64,000 nucleotides of DNA. It comes from Nocardia jinanensis (GTDB taxonomy: Bacteria; Actinomycetota; Actinomycetes; Mycobacteriales; Mycobacteriaceae). The position numbers were made by a program, and so were the translations under genes. Location of the stretch: the NCBI RefSeq assembly GCF_014645735.1, contig NZ_BMMH01000001.1, positions 806,001 through 870,000 of the forward strand. The letters are read 5' to 3'. Shown here in pieces: positions 26,175 to 34,312 of the stretch. How positions within the stretch are numbered: position 1 is the stretch's first letter; every line of letters starts with the position of its first letter. The notes beneath the pieces were generated by a model. That model saw only the letters and a list, made by a program, of their open reading frames with translations. It had not been told where the DNA came from and did no database searches.

Positions 26175-27059
26175 TCAGGGCGGAGCCCATTCGGTGCGGT
26201 TGGTGGAGGCCGGCTGATCGGGCCGGCCCCGGGGGCGGGGGAACACTGTTCCGTCCTTGTTCTCGCGGCCGCGCGACCAGGGCGCGCTCCCACGCGGTGG
26301 ACGTTCCTGCGGAGTCAGCGAACCCAGCCCACCCGGCATCCCAGGTGGGTAGGGCATCGACGAACCCGCACCCGAATTCCAGGGGGTGGATCCGGGTGTA
26401 TGGCCGGTAGCCTGCTCGGTCCCCGTCTCCGTCCCCGCGCCCGGGGTCCAGGGGGTGTGCCCGGCCGCCACGGAGCTCGCGTCGGCGACCGGGTCCATCG
26501 GCGGCAGCGCGACCGCGGTCCGGGCCGGGGCGTCGGCGCTGGGGGCCGGGGCCGCTGGATGCTGCGCGTGTCCCGGCGGATCCGCGGCGTTCCCGGGTGG
26601 TACCGGCGCGGGGGCGGTGGGCGGGTCCTGATGCTTCCCGGCTGCCGCGGGCGGTTTCGCGGCCGGATCCGGGCCCGGCCGGTCGCCCCCTGGATCAGCA
26701 CTCGCAGCGGGCGCGGGGGAATCCGAGGGCGCGTCCGGCGCCGGACGGTCACCGGCCATGTAGGGATCGACCGCACCGGTCCCGGCAGGGTGTTCCGCCG
26801 GAGCCGGGATCTCCGCCGACCCGGGAACCCCGGGAGCAGCCGGTCCAGGAGCGGCCGGGGCGGCGATATCGGCCGGTTCTGCGTGCCGTGCACCCGCCGC
26901 GTCCGCCTCCACCAGCAGTGCGATGGTCTGCGCTCCGCCGGCCGCGTCCCGGACGCTGCGCCGGACCGCCTCACCGGCGACTCCCCCGACCGCCCCGAGT
27001 CTGGTGGTGAGCTCTCCGGTGACGGAGTCCACGGATGCACCGTCCTCGGTCATCATCAC
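26175..27059 (-). CDS. Pro/Ala-rich hypothetical protein
   Basis: A 294-aa protein not recognised as a named family. A short helical N-terminus (VDSVTGELTTRLGAVGGVAGEAVRRSVRDAAGG) is followed by about 200 residues dominated by Ala and Pro. The C-terminal part has repeats of the form HTPWTPGAG, STPWNSGAG and SAPWSRGRENKDGTVF. No signal peptide or membrane helix is visible. GAGGCGGGG precedes the ATG cluster at 27059-27053. The organised W-containing repeats argue for a real gene, but low complexity makes it uncertain. It converges on the DUF4439 gene with 12 bp between the stops. Confidence 0.6.
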   Translation of the reverse strand: MMMTEDGASVDSVTGELTTRLGAVGGVAGEAVRRSVRDAAGGAQTIALLVEADAAGARHAEPADIAAPAAPGPAAPGVPGSAEIPAPAEHPAGTGAVDPYMAGDRPAPDAPSDSPAPAASADPGGDRPGPDPAAKPPAAAGKHQDPPTAPAPVPPGNAADPPGHAQHPAAPAPSADAPARTAVALPPMDPVADASSVAAGHTPWTPGAGTETGTEQATGHTPGSTPWNSGAGSSMPYPPGMPGGLGSLTPQERPPRGSAPWSRGRENKDGTVFPRPRGRPDQPASTNRTEWAPP

Positions 27060-27455
27060 CGCCCCGCCTCACCATCGGGCCACCGGCCTTCATGACCCAG
27101 GCCGTTGCACTGTGCACGAAACCTCCCGCCGCCGGTGCCGTACGAATCCGGCCCCGCGCACGCGAGCCCGGACACCACGCGACACCTGACACGTAACCAC
27201 CGTTACATCCGGCCGATACCACCGGGAGTGGGAAGTCTCGGCGAGCGGAACCCGGCGAAGCGAGTGCTCCTCCCCTCGCGCGACGATGGTCTCGCCCGGG
27301 CCGCCACGGAGGCGACCGGCACGCAGGCAGAGAGGGATACGGGGATCGCCCGCGAAACTACGGCGGCGGTCGAGCGACCCGGCCCCGGCCCGGTCTCGAT
27401 GGCCTTGGTCGGCGCGTCGGCGCCGGGCGCTGTGGCACGTCGCGGCCGAACCGCG
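27060..27455. other. Intergenic region (396 bp)
   Basis: No convincing gene. It holds the upstream region of the Pro/Ala-rich gene and the 3' flank of the GT-C gene. One dyad stands out: GTAAC-CACC-GTTAC at 27193-27206, which could be an operator for the minus-strand gene starting at 27059. Confidence 0.5.
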
Positions 27456-29348
27456 CTACGAGTACGACGCGACCCCGACGGGCCCCGTTCCCAGGCATAC
27501 CACCGATCCCGGCGTCCGATTCCGGACGATCAAGGCCGACCCACTTCCGGTGACTCGTGCGTAGACCGTGTTCAAACCGGCCCGCACCGGGACCTCGGCC
27601 CGGTCACCGCGTTCCAGACCCACTGTGAGCGCCGCGTCGCGGTCGGCGAAATAGTTGAGCTGGGCCGTCCATTCGTGGGCGATCATAGGGCCGTCGAGCA
27701 GGACACGGACCGAGCGGTCACCGCCGATCCGGTAACCACAGTCCGGGTCCGGTCCCGGGCGGATTCCGCGGTTCCACCAGACCCGAGCGTCGGTGAATTC
27801 CCCGGTGTCGGTGATCATGCGCAGATGATCGGTGGCCGCGGCGAACGCGCCGGGCGGGGCGATCGAGGACAACACCCGGCCCGCCTCGTTCTCCGGGTAG
27901 GCCGTCGGGTTCAGCACGTTCCACGGCACCTCCTGCGCGAGCAGCGGTGACCCGTCCCAGTGCGCGAATTCCGATTTCACGGTGGTCACATAGGTTTTCG
28001 TCGGTCCCTCGGACCAGCTGTGGGCAAAGGTCCAGGTCGACCAGAGGCTGCTCAGGACGAATACCGCGACCACGAGAGTCGCCGGAACCGGCCCGCGCCA
28101 CCACGCCCCGGCGCACCGCGGCGCGCGGTCGCCGGCGATACCGGTGGCCGTGCGCGGACGCGCGAAGGCCCGCAGTATCAGCGCGCCGGCCGCGGTGAGG
28201 ACCACCGCGGCGTCGGCCAGATAGCGTAGCGACATCATCAGCTCGTCGACGGTGTTCGGTCCGGCGCGCATCAGCACGACGGGAATCTGCACCGCGGGTA
28301 GGTACACCACCGCCGCGACCCATACCGGCCAGACCACTCGCCGGGCCCGGATCGTCAGCAGTATCCCGGCGGCCAGCAGCAGCCACGCCGCCCAGACCGC
28401 CCAGCCCGGTGCGACCGCCCACGGCGCGGAGGGCACCCACCGTTCCCAGCCCCACGGCCCGCCCAGCAGCGCGGTCACCACACCGGCCCAGGCCGCGCGG
28501 GGGAGCATATGGGCCAGATCTCCAGAGCCGCCCTCGCCGCTCGATATTCCCACCGCCGCCAGGTAGAACACCGTCCACAGGCCGAGGACCGCCGCGGAAC
28601 CGCCCCAAAGGCCCACCCCGCGCCGCAGTACCTCCCGTACCGCCGGTCGCCGCCCGTCGACGTAGCGCCGCAGCAGCACCACGGCAAACGCCACGAACGG
28701 CACCACGACCGCCTTCTCGAAGAACAGCAGCCCCACGGTCGTGACCAGGACACCGGAGATCGCGTAGCGGCGGCGCCCGGTGCGGTCCAGTAGTACCGCG
28801 TCGGCCACCACCCAGGCGAGCGCGATCTGGAGTGGCAGGGCATTGAGAGCGGCGGACCACCACGCGAAGGCCGGCAGCGTCAGGGGACAGAACAGATAGA
28901 AGGCCAGCGGAACCAGCAGCGTTCGGCGCCGGCCGAGCAGCACCAGCAGCATGCGCAACACCGCCAGCGAGGCCGCGAGCTGACCGATCAGCAGGACCGC
29001 AGCGGTCGCACCCCAGTCGAGCGGCGCGATGGCCGTGACCAGCCAGGACACCGCGAAGGCCAGCGGCATGAAATGCCCGTCGTGATCGTGCAGGAGCAGA
29101 TCCCCGGACAGCAGCGGCAGGGTCCCGGCGCGGCCGGCCAGGATCAGATCGTCCCAGTAGAAGTATCCGTTCGCGGTCACCCACACGCGGATGCCGAGCT
29201 GGATCACGATGAGCGCGCCCGCCGCGCACAGCACGGTGGCTCCCCGGACCCGCAGCCGATTCCGCAGCGCAGCCCCTACTCGCACCGGGGGCGTGGCCCG
29301 GTTCCGGATAGACGTTCGCTCCGGTGTGACAGCCGGAGCGGTTCCCAT
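27456..29348 (-). CDS. Multi-pass membrane protein, GT-C glycosyltransferase-like
   Basis: A 630-aa membrane protein with about ten or more hydrophobic helices across residues 35-430, then a soluble C-terminal domain. After the first helix the extracytoplasmic loop has YFYWDDLILAGRAG...DHDGHFMP, an acidic pair placed as in GT-C transferases that use polyprenyl-phosphate sugars. The C-terminal part (LNPTAYPENEAGRVLSSIAPPG...DARVWWNRGIRPGPDPDCGYRI) looks like an exported beta domain. The sugar and acceptor are unknown; cell-wall glycan or lipoglycan building is plausible. Flanked by a strong terminator upstream, it is likely monocistronic. Confidence 0.75.
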   Translation of the reverse strand: MGTAPAVTPERTSIRNRATPPVRVGAALRNRLRVRGATVLCAAGALIVIQLGIRVWVTANGYFYWDDLILAGRAGTLPLLSGDLLLHDHDGHFMPLAFAVSWLVTAIAPLDWGATAAVLLIGQLAASLAVLRMLLVLLGRRRTLLVPLAFYLFCPLTLPAFAWWSAALNALPLQIALAWVVADAVLLDRTGRRRYAISGVLVTTVGLLFFEKAVVVPFVAFAVVLLRRYVDGRRPAVREVLRRGVGLWGGSAAVLGLWTVFYLAAVGISSGEGGSGDLAHMLPRAAWAGVVTALLGGPWGWERWVPSAPWAVAPGWAVWAAWLLLAAGILLTIRARRVVWPVWVAAVVYLPAVQIPVVLMRAGPNTVDELMMSLRYLADAAVVLTAAGALILRAFARPRTATGIAGDRAPRCAGAWWRGPVPATLVVAVFVLSSLWSTWTFAHSWSEGPTKTYVTTVKSEFAHWDGSPLLAQEVPWNVLNPTAYPENEAGRVLSSIAPPGAFAAATDHLRMITDTGEFTDARVWWNRGIRPGPDPDCGYRIGGDRSVRVLLDGPMIAHEWTAQLNYFADRDAALTVGLERGDRAEVPVRAGLNTVYARVTGSGSALIVRNRTPGSVVCLGTGPVGVASYS

Positions 29349-29365
29349 GTCGACCCACCCTACAA

Positions 29366-29411
29366 GCGACCCGGCCGGAGTACCGATGGATCTGTACTCC
29401 GGCCGGGTCGC
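29366..29411 (-). terminator. Strong 18-bp stem downstream of the 62-aa gene
   Basis: A perfect 18-bp inverted repeat (GCGACCCGGCCGGAGTAC and its complement) with a 10-nt loop, 25 bp after the stop of the small minus-strand gene and 17 bp before the GT-C start codon. There is no U-tract, as is common for actinobacterial terminators. It insulates the GT-C gene from upstream transcription, so that gene must start within or very near the stem, or be read through it. Confidence 0.7.
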
Positions 29412-29436
29412 CGATGGGTTTCGCGGGGCCGGGCCG

Positions 29437-29625
29437 TTACTTGTCGGCCTCGGTGCCCTGCGCGGTGTCCACGCCGAGGTCGTACTCGCTCAGGTCCACG
29501 GCATCGGTGCGTTCGTCCCCGATATCCAGCAGTTGCGCGACGGCGTCGGAATCGCCGTGCGCGGCCCGTTCGCGCAGTTCGGTCAGGTTCGGCTCACGTG
29601 GGCCGGACCGTTCGGGCTCATACAT
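29437..29625 (-). CDS. Small hypothetical protein, 62 aa
   Basis: An acidic, soluble peptide: MYEPERSGPREPNLTELRER, then AAHGDSDAVAQLLDIGDERTDAVDLSEYDLGVDTAQ. The TELRERAAHGDSDAVAQLLDIG stretch resembles one tetratricopeptide/Sel1-like helix pair, but there is only one. ATG 29625 has GGGAAGG about 9 nt upstream. The strong terminator immediately downstream supports real transcription. Function unknown. Confidence 0.6.
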   Translation of the reverse strand: MYEPERSGPREPNLTELRERAAHGDSDAVAQLLDIGDERTDAVDLSEYDLGVDTAQGTEADK

Positions 29626-29739
29626 ACAAGCGCACCTTCCCTGGGGGTTCGGCGCCGAGCCAGCGGCTCGTACGCTCCACTGTCCGAGCTTAGGTGCGTT
29701 GCCGGACCGCCGCCCAATCCCTCGGAACGGTTCCACCGG

Positions 29740-30816
29740 TCACGCGGGGGCGGTGAGTCCGGGGCCGGTGTACAACGGCAGGTCACCGGTGGTTCGGATA
29801 CCCGGTTCGGCGGCCACGACGGCAGGTATGGCGTTGACCACCCGGCCGACACCGGCCAGGATCGCCGCGTAGTTGTGGTCCCCGTGTCGGCTGGACGGGC
29901 AGATATCCACCGCGTAGGAGGGTTCGCCGGTGATCTCGACCCGGTAGGACCCGCCGGGTTGCGCGGGTCGCGCCCAGTCGGGTCGCAGATCGTCGCGCAG
30001 CCGGGTGATGTGTTCGACCACGATCGCGGGCCGGCCGTCCACATGACCGGTGATCTCGAATCGCAGTGCCGCCTGGGTGCCCTTCGCGACCTCGCCCACC
30101 GCGATCTCGAAACTCTCGGGTGCCGGTTCACGCTCGTAGGTCTCGGTGATCTCGTCGATCTGTACCCCGAGCCCGGCGGCGAGCGCCCGCATACCCGCAC
30201 CCCAGGCGATACCCAGCACACCCGGTTGCAGCAGCATGGGGGTCTGCTCGAGGGCTGTGCCGAACCCCATCACGTCGAACATGACGGTGGACCCGTCGTA
30301 GGTGGCGTAGTCCGCCAGTTCCAGACACCGCACCTGTTCGATCTGCCGGCAGGTGGAGGCCAGTGCGAACGGGATCAGATCGTTGACGAAACCGGGGTCC
30401 ACTCCATTGACGAACAGGCTCGCGTTCCCCGCCGTGGCCGCCGCTTCGACGTCGGCGAAGAATTTCGGCGGCAGTGTCCCCCACGGGTACATCAGCAGCC
30501 CGGGCGCGGTGCCCACCACATTCACCCCGGCGGCGAGGAAGCGGCGGATATCGGCCATCGCCTCGACCAGCCGGGTATCGCCCATCGCGCAGTACACGGC
30601 GCAATCCGGCCGCGTGGCCAGCAGCTCGTCGAGGTCACCGACCGCCCTGATCCCGGTGCTGATGCCCAGGCCGGCCAACTCCCCCGCGTCGATCCCGATC
30701 TTCTCCGGGCTGGACACCCATACCCCGACGAGTTCGAAGCGCTCGTCGGTGATGAGCTGTGTCAGGGCGATCCGACCGGCGTTGCCGGTGCCGACGAGGA
30801 CGACGCGTTGGGCCAT
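29740..30816 (-). CDS. DapB-like NAD(P)-dependent dehydrogenase
   Basis: A 358-aa Rossmann protein starting MAQRVVLVGTGNAGRIALTQLITDERFELVGVWV, with the dihydrodipicolinate reductase N-terminal fold and MGDTRLVEAMADIRRFLAAGVNVVGTAPGL. It resembles the actinobacterial dihydrodipicolinate-reductase-like family distinct from true DapB; the catalytic HH motif of lysine synthesis is not seen. AGGAG precedes ATG 30816. It is divergent from a hydroxysteroid dehydrogenase gene across a KstR-type box, so a role in lipid or steroid catabolism is inferred; the substrate is unknown. Confidence 0.78.
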   Translation of the reverse strand: MAQRVVLVGTGNAGRIALTQLITDERFELVGVWVSSPEKIGIDAGELAGLGISTGIRAVGDLDELLATRPDCAVYCAMGDTRLVEAMADIRRFLAAGVNVVGTAPGLLMYPWGTLPPKFFADVEAAATAGNASLFVNGVDPGFVNDLIPFALASTCRQIEQVRCLELADYATYDGSTVMFDVMGFGTALEQTPMLLQPGVLGIAWGAGMRALAAGLGVQIDEITETYEREPAPESFEIAVGEVAKGTQAALRFEITGHVDGRPAIVVEHITRLRDDLRPDWARPAQPGGSYRVEITGEPSYAVDICPSSRHGDHNYAAILAGVGRVVNAIPAVVAAEPGIRTTGDLPLYTGPGLTAPA

Positions 30817-30903
30817 TGATTCTCCTAGATACGGGGCTCGCGGCGGCGAAATCACTGTTCCACCGGCGCCTTCCAGCTCTGAGCACGGCTCCGGACCAGT
30901 GTC

Positions 30904-30917
30904 TAGAACGTGTTCCA
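30904..30917. promoter_or_regulatory. KstR-type operator
   Basis: TAGAACGTGTTCCA fits the published KstR consensus TnnAACnnGTTnnA at every fixed position. It overlaps a -35 position (30904-30909) for a -10-like TAGCGT at 30927-30932. That hexamer is 7 nt before the SDR ATG, so the SDR mRNA may be leaderless. The divergent DapB-like gene starts 88 bp away on the other side. Confidence 0.7.
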
Positions 30918-30939
30918 GTTTCATGGTAGCGTCACCGCC

Positions 30940-31674
30940 ATGGGACGTGTAGACGGCAAAGTTGCCCTGATCAGTGGCGGCGCGCGGGGGATGGGCGCCG
31001 CCCACGCGAAACTGCTCGTGGCCGAGGGCGCACAGGTCGTCATCGGCGATGTTCTCCACGACGAGGGCAAGGCCCTGGCCGACGAGATCGGCACCGCCGC
31101 ACGCTACGTGCCGCTGGACGTCACCGAACCCGAACAGTGGGATGCCGCCGTCACCACGGCCGTCACCGAATTCGGCACGCTCGATGTCCTGGTGAACAAT
31201 GCCGGAATCGTGAACGGCGCTCCGCTGCAGAAACTCTCCCTGGAGAAGTTCCGCGCCGTTCTGGAGGTGAACCTGGTCGGCACCTTCTTGGGCATGCGCG
31301 CCGCCGTCGAGCCCATGATCGCCGCCGGCGGCGGATCGATCATCAACGTCTCCTCCGTCGAAGGCCTGCGCGGAGCGCCGTTCGCGCACGGATATGTCGC
31401 GTCCAAATGGGGCGTCCGAGGTCTGGCGAAATCAGCGGCATTGGAGTTGGCTCCGCACGGTATCCGGGTGAACTCCGTGCACCCCGGCCTCATTCGCACC
31501 CCGATGACCGAGGGCATTCCCGATGACCTGGTGACGATCCCCCTGGGCCGCCCCGCCGAATCCGCGGAGGTCGCCACCTTCATTCTCTTCTTGGCCAGTG
31601 ACGAATCCTCCTACGCCACCGGTAGCGAGTTCGTGGTGGACGGCGGCCTGGTCACCGGGGTCCCGCACAAGTAA
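30940..31674 (+). CDS. SDR hydroxysteroid dehydrogenase (FabG3-like, 3-alpha/20-beta)
   Basis: Classical NAD(P)-dependent short-chain dehydrogenase of 244 aa. It has the cofactor motif SGGARGMG (12-19), NNAG (86-89), catalytic Ser139 (INVSSVEGL), Tyr152 and Lys156 (GYVASKWG), and a typical C-terminus SSYATGSEFVVDGG. It closely resembles M. tuberculosis FabG3/Rv2002, a 20-beta-hydroxysteroid dehydrogenase, e.g. ARYVPLDVTEPEQWDAAV. ATG 30940 is used. A KstR-type box in its promoter supports a steroid-catabolic role. Confidence 0.9.
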   Translation: MGRVDGKVALISGGARGMGAAHAKLLVAEGAQVVIGDVLHDEGKALADEIGTAARYVPLDVTEPEQWDAAVTTAVTEFGTLDVLVNNAGIVNGAPLQKLSLEKFRAVLEVNLVGTFLGMRAAVEPMIAAGGGSIINVSSVEGLRGAPFAHGYVASKWGVRGLAKSAALELAPHGIRVNSVHPGLIRTPMTEGIPDDLVTIPLGRPAESAEVATFILFLASDESSYATGSEFVVDGGLVTGVPHK

Positions 31675-31715
31675 CGCCGCCCCGGCGCACGGTCGCCGGC
31701 CGGCTTCAGGTGAAC

Positions 31716-32348
31716 TCAGGGCCCGAAAGCGGCCAAGAACGTCGTGACCGCCGCGGCGGTCACCGCGTTCAGTTCGGATTCGGGCAGCGCTTCGACTCCG
31801 AACTGGTAGCGGGTCCGGAGCGGGCCCGTGAGCAGGGCAGCCCATTGCGCGGCGGCCATATCAGGGTCGTCGATACGGAGTGCGCCGGACAGCGCCAGCC
31901 GAGCGAGGCGATCGGCGAGTGCTCGGCCGACCCGGGCAGCCACATCGTCGACCATTTCGGTCAGGTCGGGGAACTGCCCGGCCTCGGCACAGACCAGACG
32001 GCGCAGTGCCCGCGATTCCGGCGAGCAGTAGCACCGGACCAGTTCCCCGCCCACAGTCCGCAGCGTGACCGCGAGGTCCTCGGCCGGTTCGGCCAATGCC
32101 TCGATCACGGCCAGATTCGCCGCCGAGGCGGCCTCCGACAGCGCTCGCACCGCCTCGCGAAATACCCGCTCCTTGTCACCGAAATGGCTGTACACCGTCG
32201 CTTTGGCCACCCCGGCTTCGGCGGCGATCTGGTCGACGCGGGTCTGCGCGTAGCCGCTACGCGCGAAGACGGTGAAGGCGGCGGCGAGTATTGCCTGCTG
32301 CTTATCGACACGGCCATGGGGACGGGCGGAAGTTCGGGCCGTGGACAT
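31716..32348 (-). CDS. TetR family repressor (AefR-like C-terminus)
   Basis: A 210-aa regulator. The TetR helix-turn-helix spans residues about 17-62 (QQAILAAAFTVFARSGYAQTRVDQIAAEAGVAKATVYSHFGDKERVF). The C-terminal ligand domain includes VRCYCSPESRALRRLVCAEAGQFPDL, as in AefR-type members. It is divergent from an SDR-like gene across a 130-bp gap that contains two related palindromes, its likely operators. It converges on the steroid dehydrogenase gene. Confidence 0.92.
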   Translation of the reverse strand: MSTARTSARPHGRVDKQQAILAAAFTVFARSGYAQTRVDQIAAEAGVAKATVYSHFGDKERVFREAVRALSEAASAANLAVIEALAEPAEDLAVTLRTVGGELVRCYCSPESRALRRLVCAEAGQFPDLTEMVDDVAARVGRALADRLARLALSGALRIDDPDMAAAQWAALLTGPLRTRYQFGVEALPESELNAVTAAAVTTFLAAFGP

Positions 32349-32414
32349 CTGCCGATTTTAGACCCGCCAGGGGAGATTTCCGGACTCACGGATATAGCGA
32401 CACCGAGCTCGAGC

Positions 32415-32454
32415 TAGACTCATGAGTCTAAATATGCAGACTTATCAGTCTGCA
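32415..32454. promoter_or_regulatory. Paired TetR operators
   Basis: A perfect 16-bp palindrome, TAGACTCATGAGTCTA (32415-32430), is followed by TGCAGACTTATCAGTCTGCA (32435-32454), which has 8-bp arms. Both share AGACT-nATn-AGTCT and their centres are 22 bp apart, i.e. about two helical turns on the same DNA face. They lie between the divergent TetR (start 32348) and SDR-like (start 32479) genes. Confidence 0.8.
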
Positions 32455-32478
32455 TCGAGCATCTGGATCGGAGTCCTC

Positions 32479-33321
32479 ATGAAAACCGTGGTGATCACGG
32501 GCGGCACCGACGGCATCGGCAGAGCACTGGCGCTCACCCACCTCGAGCGCGGCGACCGAGTCGTAGCCCTCGGCCGGAGCGCCGATAAAGGCACCGGTCT
32601 CCTCCGCGCGGCGGCTCGGCTCGACGCAGCCGATCGCCTCGAATTCCGCCGCGCGGATCTGAGCCTAATCTCCGAGAACCATCGGGTACTCGACCGGTTG
32701 ACCAGCGCCTATCCGGTCATCGACACCTTGATCCTCGGGGCGCGCTACTACCGGTCCGCACGCGCGGTGACCACGGAAGGGTTCGAGGCCTCCTTCGCAC
32801 TCTTCTATCTGAGCCGCTACTTGCTGAGCCACGGCCTGGCCGAGCAACTGGAACGGGCCGCCACGCCGGTCGTACTGGACCTGTCGGGACCCGGCGGTGA
32901 CCTCGCCCGGATCGATTGGGACGATCTGCAGTCCGCACGCTCCTATGATCCGGACGCGGTCATGCACCAGTGCGGCAAACTCAGCGACCTGCTCGCGGTC
33001 GCGTTCACACGAGCCCACCCGGACAGTCGCATCCGCTATCTGCTGCTACACCCCGGACTGACCGCCACCGGATTCACCGGCTCCTATTCCGCGGCCGATG
33101 CGGCAACCGTCGCCGGGATGCGGCGCCGTGGGCAACCCGTAACCACCGCCGTCACCCGGATCATGCGACATCTCGACTCCCCGCCCGCAGTACCGCTTTC
33201 CGCATACATGCAGGACACCCCGGTCCACGTCGAAGGAGACCCGTTCGACCCTATTGCGGCGGAGCGACTCGCCGCGCACACCAGAGACCTACTGGAGGGC
33301 GCCGGCCTCGTCCGGCCCTGA
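32479..33321 (+). CDS. SDR-fold protein with altered catalytic residue
   Basis: A 280-aa protein starting MKTVVITGGTDGIGRALALTHLERGDRVVALGRS, a clear NAD(P)-binding SDR N-terminus. The usual NNAG segment is replaced by LILGARYYR. In the region where related SDRs have YxxSK it reads HQCGKLSDLL, so the expected Tyr appears to be His; the Ser in VVLDLSGPGG remains. It may be a non-canonical oxidoreductase or a cofactor-binding protein. GGATCGGAG precedes ATG 32479. It is controlled by the divergent TetR through the paired palindromes. Confidence 0.8.
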   Translation: MKTVVITGGTDGIGRALALTHLERGDRVVALGRSADKGTGLLRAAARLDAADRLEFRRADLSLISENHRVLDRLTSAYPVIDTLILGARYYRSARAVTTEGFEASFALFYLSRYLLSHGLAEQLERAATPVVLDLSGPGGDLARIDWDDLQSARSYDPDAVMHQCGKLSDLLAVAFTRAHPDSRIRYLLLHPGLTATGFTGSYSAADAATVAGMRRRGQPVTTAVTRIMRHLDSPPAVPLSAYMQDTPVHVEGDPFDPIAAERLAAHTRDLLEGAGLVRP

Positions 33322-33694
33322 CCGCATCCGGCGGACCGTGGCGCGATCCCCGGACCGCGGGCGCCATTCGATATCGATCGCTCGACCGAGCCCCGGCCGA
33401 GCGATTCACGTCTCAGACCTGAAACCCGCCCGCGGTGGGCCGCCGCCCGGATTCGACCGGCTCGGCCCGGACGCGATCGGACGGGTCGTCGCCGCCCGCA
33501 CAATCGGCTCCGTTCGCCTGCGGCACACCGTGCCGTATCCCATGGCCCGCATGCACCCCGTACGCGAAATCGCGGGCGAACCCGATCAGACCCCGCATCG
33601 TGCGCTGCTGCATATCGACCTCCACTACACAGATCTGTAAAGTCTTGCTTCCTATACGATAGGTACACAGGTCTGTGAAGGCAAGGAGTTGGAT
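33322..33694. promoter_or_regulatory. Upstream region of TetR gene with two tandem operators
   Basis: No gene in this 373-bp gap. Near its end are TACACAGATCTGTAAAG (33626-33642) and TACACAGGTCTGTGAAG (33664-33680), two near-identical sites built on ACAG-NTCTGT dyads and spaced 38 bp apart. A TATACGAT stretch lies between them. The second site ends just before the ribosome-binding site AAGGAG, so autoregulation by the TetR protein is likely. Confidence 0.75.
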
Positions 33695-34285
33695 ATGTCC
33701 GGCACAGCGCACCACGGGGAAACGAAACTGACACCGGCGGCACGGCGCATCCTGGACACCGCCGCCGAACTCTTCTACGCGCGCGGTATCCATGCCGTCG
33801 GTGTCGACACCATCGCCGCCGAATCCGGCGTCACCAAGCGGACCCTCTACGACCGCTTCGGTTCCAAGGACGGCTTGCTGGTGATCTATCTCGAAGATCG
33901 CGACCGTCGCTGGCGGGCCCGCATCGACGCACACCTCACCGAGGAGACCGACCCCCTCCGCCGGTTACTGACTCCATTCGACGTCCTCCCCGAATGGCTA
34001 CCGGACAGCAGCAGAGGATGCAGTTTCATCAACGCGTTCGCCGAACTGCCCGAACCGGATCATCCGGGCAGGCAGGTGATCGTCGCCGAGAAGACCTGGC
34101 TGCGCGACTTCTTCCGCGACCACGCGGCCGCCGCGGGGGCGGCGGCGCCGGAGCAACTCGCGATACAACTGCTGAGCCTGCACGAAGGCGCGATCATCAG
34201 CTATTCGATCACCGGCGAGCAGGACGCACCGGCGGCCGTTCGCGCGGCCGCGCAGCAGCTCGCCGAGCGGGCCACGAAGAACTGA
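33695..34285 (+). CDS. TetR family transcriptional regulator
   Basis: A 196-aa repressor. The helix-turn-helix region is ARRILDTAAELFYARGIHAVGVDTIAAESGVTKRTLYDRFGSKDGLL, then a C-terminal domain with LPEWLPDSSRGCSFINAFAELPEPDHPGRQ, as in TetR_C members often next to oxidoreductase genes. ATG 33695 follows AAGGAGTTGGAT. Its target beyond autoregulation is not evident, since the downstream gene is the convergent proS. The effector is unknown. Confidence 0.9.
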   Translation: MSGTAHHGETKLTPAARRILDTAAELFYARGIHAVGVDTIAAESGVTKRTLYDRFGSKDGLLVIYLEDRDRRWRARIDAHLTEETDPLRRLLTPFDVLPEWLPDSSRGCSFINAFAELPEPDHPGRQVIVAEKTWLRDFFRDHAAAAGAAAPEQLAIQLLSLHEGAIISYSITGEQDAPAAVRAAAQQLAERATKN

Positions 34286-34287
34286 CC

Positions 34288-34307
34288 GTTCGCTCGGCGA
34301 GCGGAAC
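34288..34307. terminator. Bidirectional hairpin between TetR and proS
   Basis: GTTCGCTCG followed by GCGAGCGGAAC gives a 9-bp stem with one bulged G and a minimal loop. It fills the 27-bp gap between the two convergent stops and probably ends both transcripts. Confidence 0.55.
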
Positions 34308-34312
34308 TGCTA

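Noticed and set aside
27105..27950. A 281-codon plus-strand frame
   Set aside because: Mostly antisense to the GT-C-like gene, no ribosome-binding site, and Arg/Asp-rich mirror composition.
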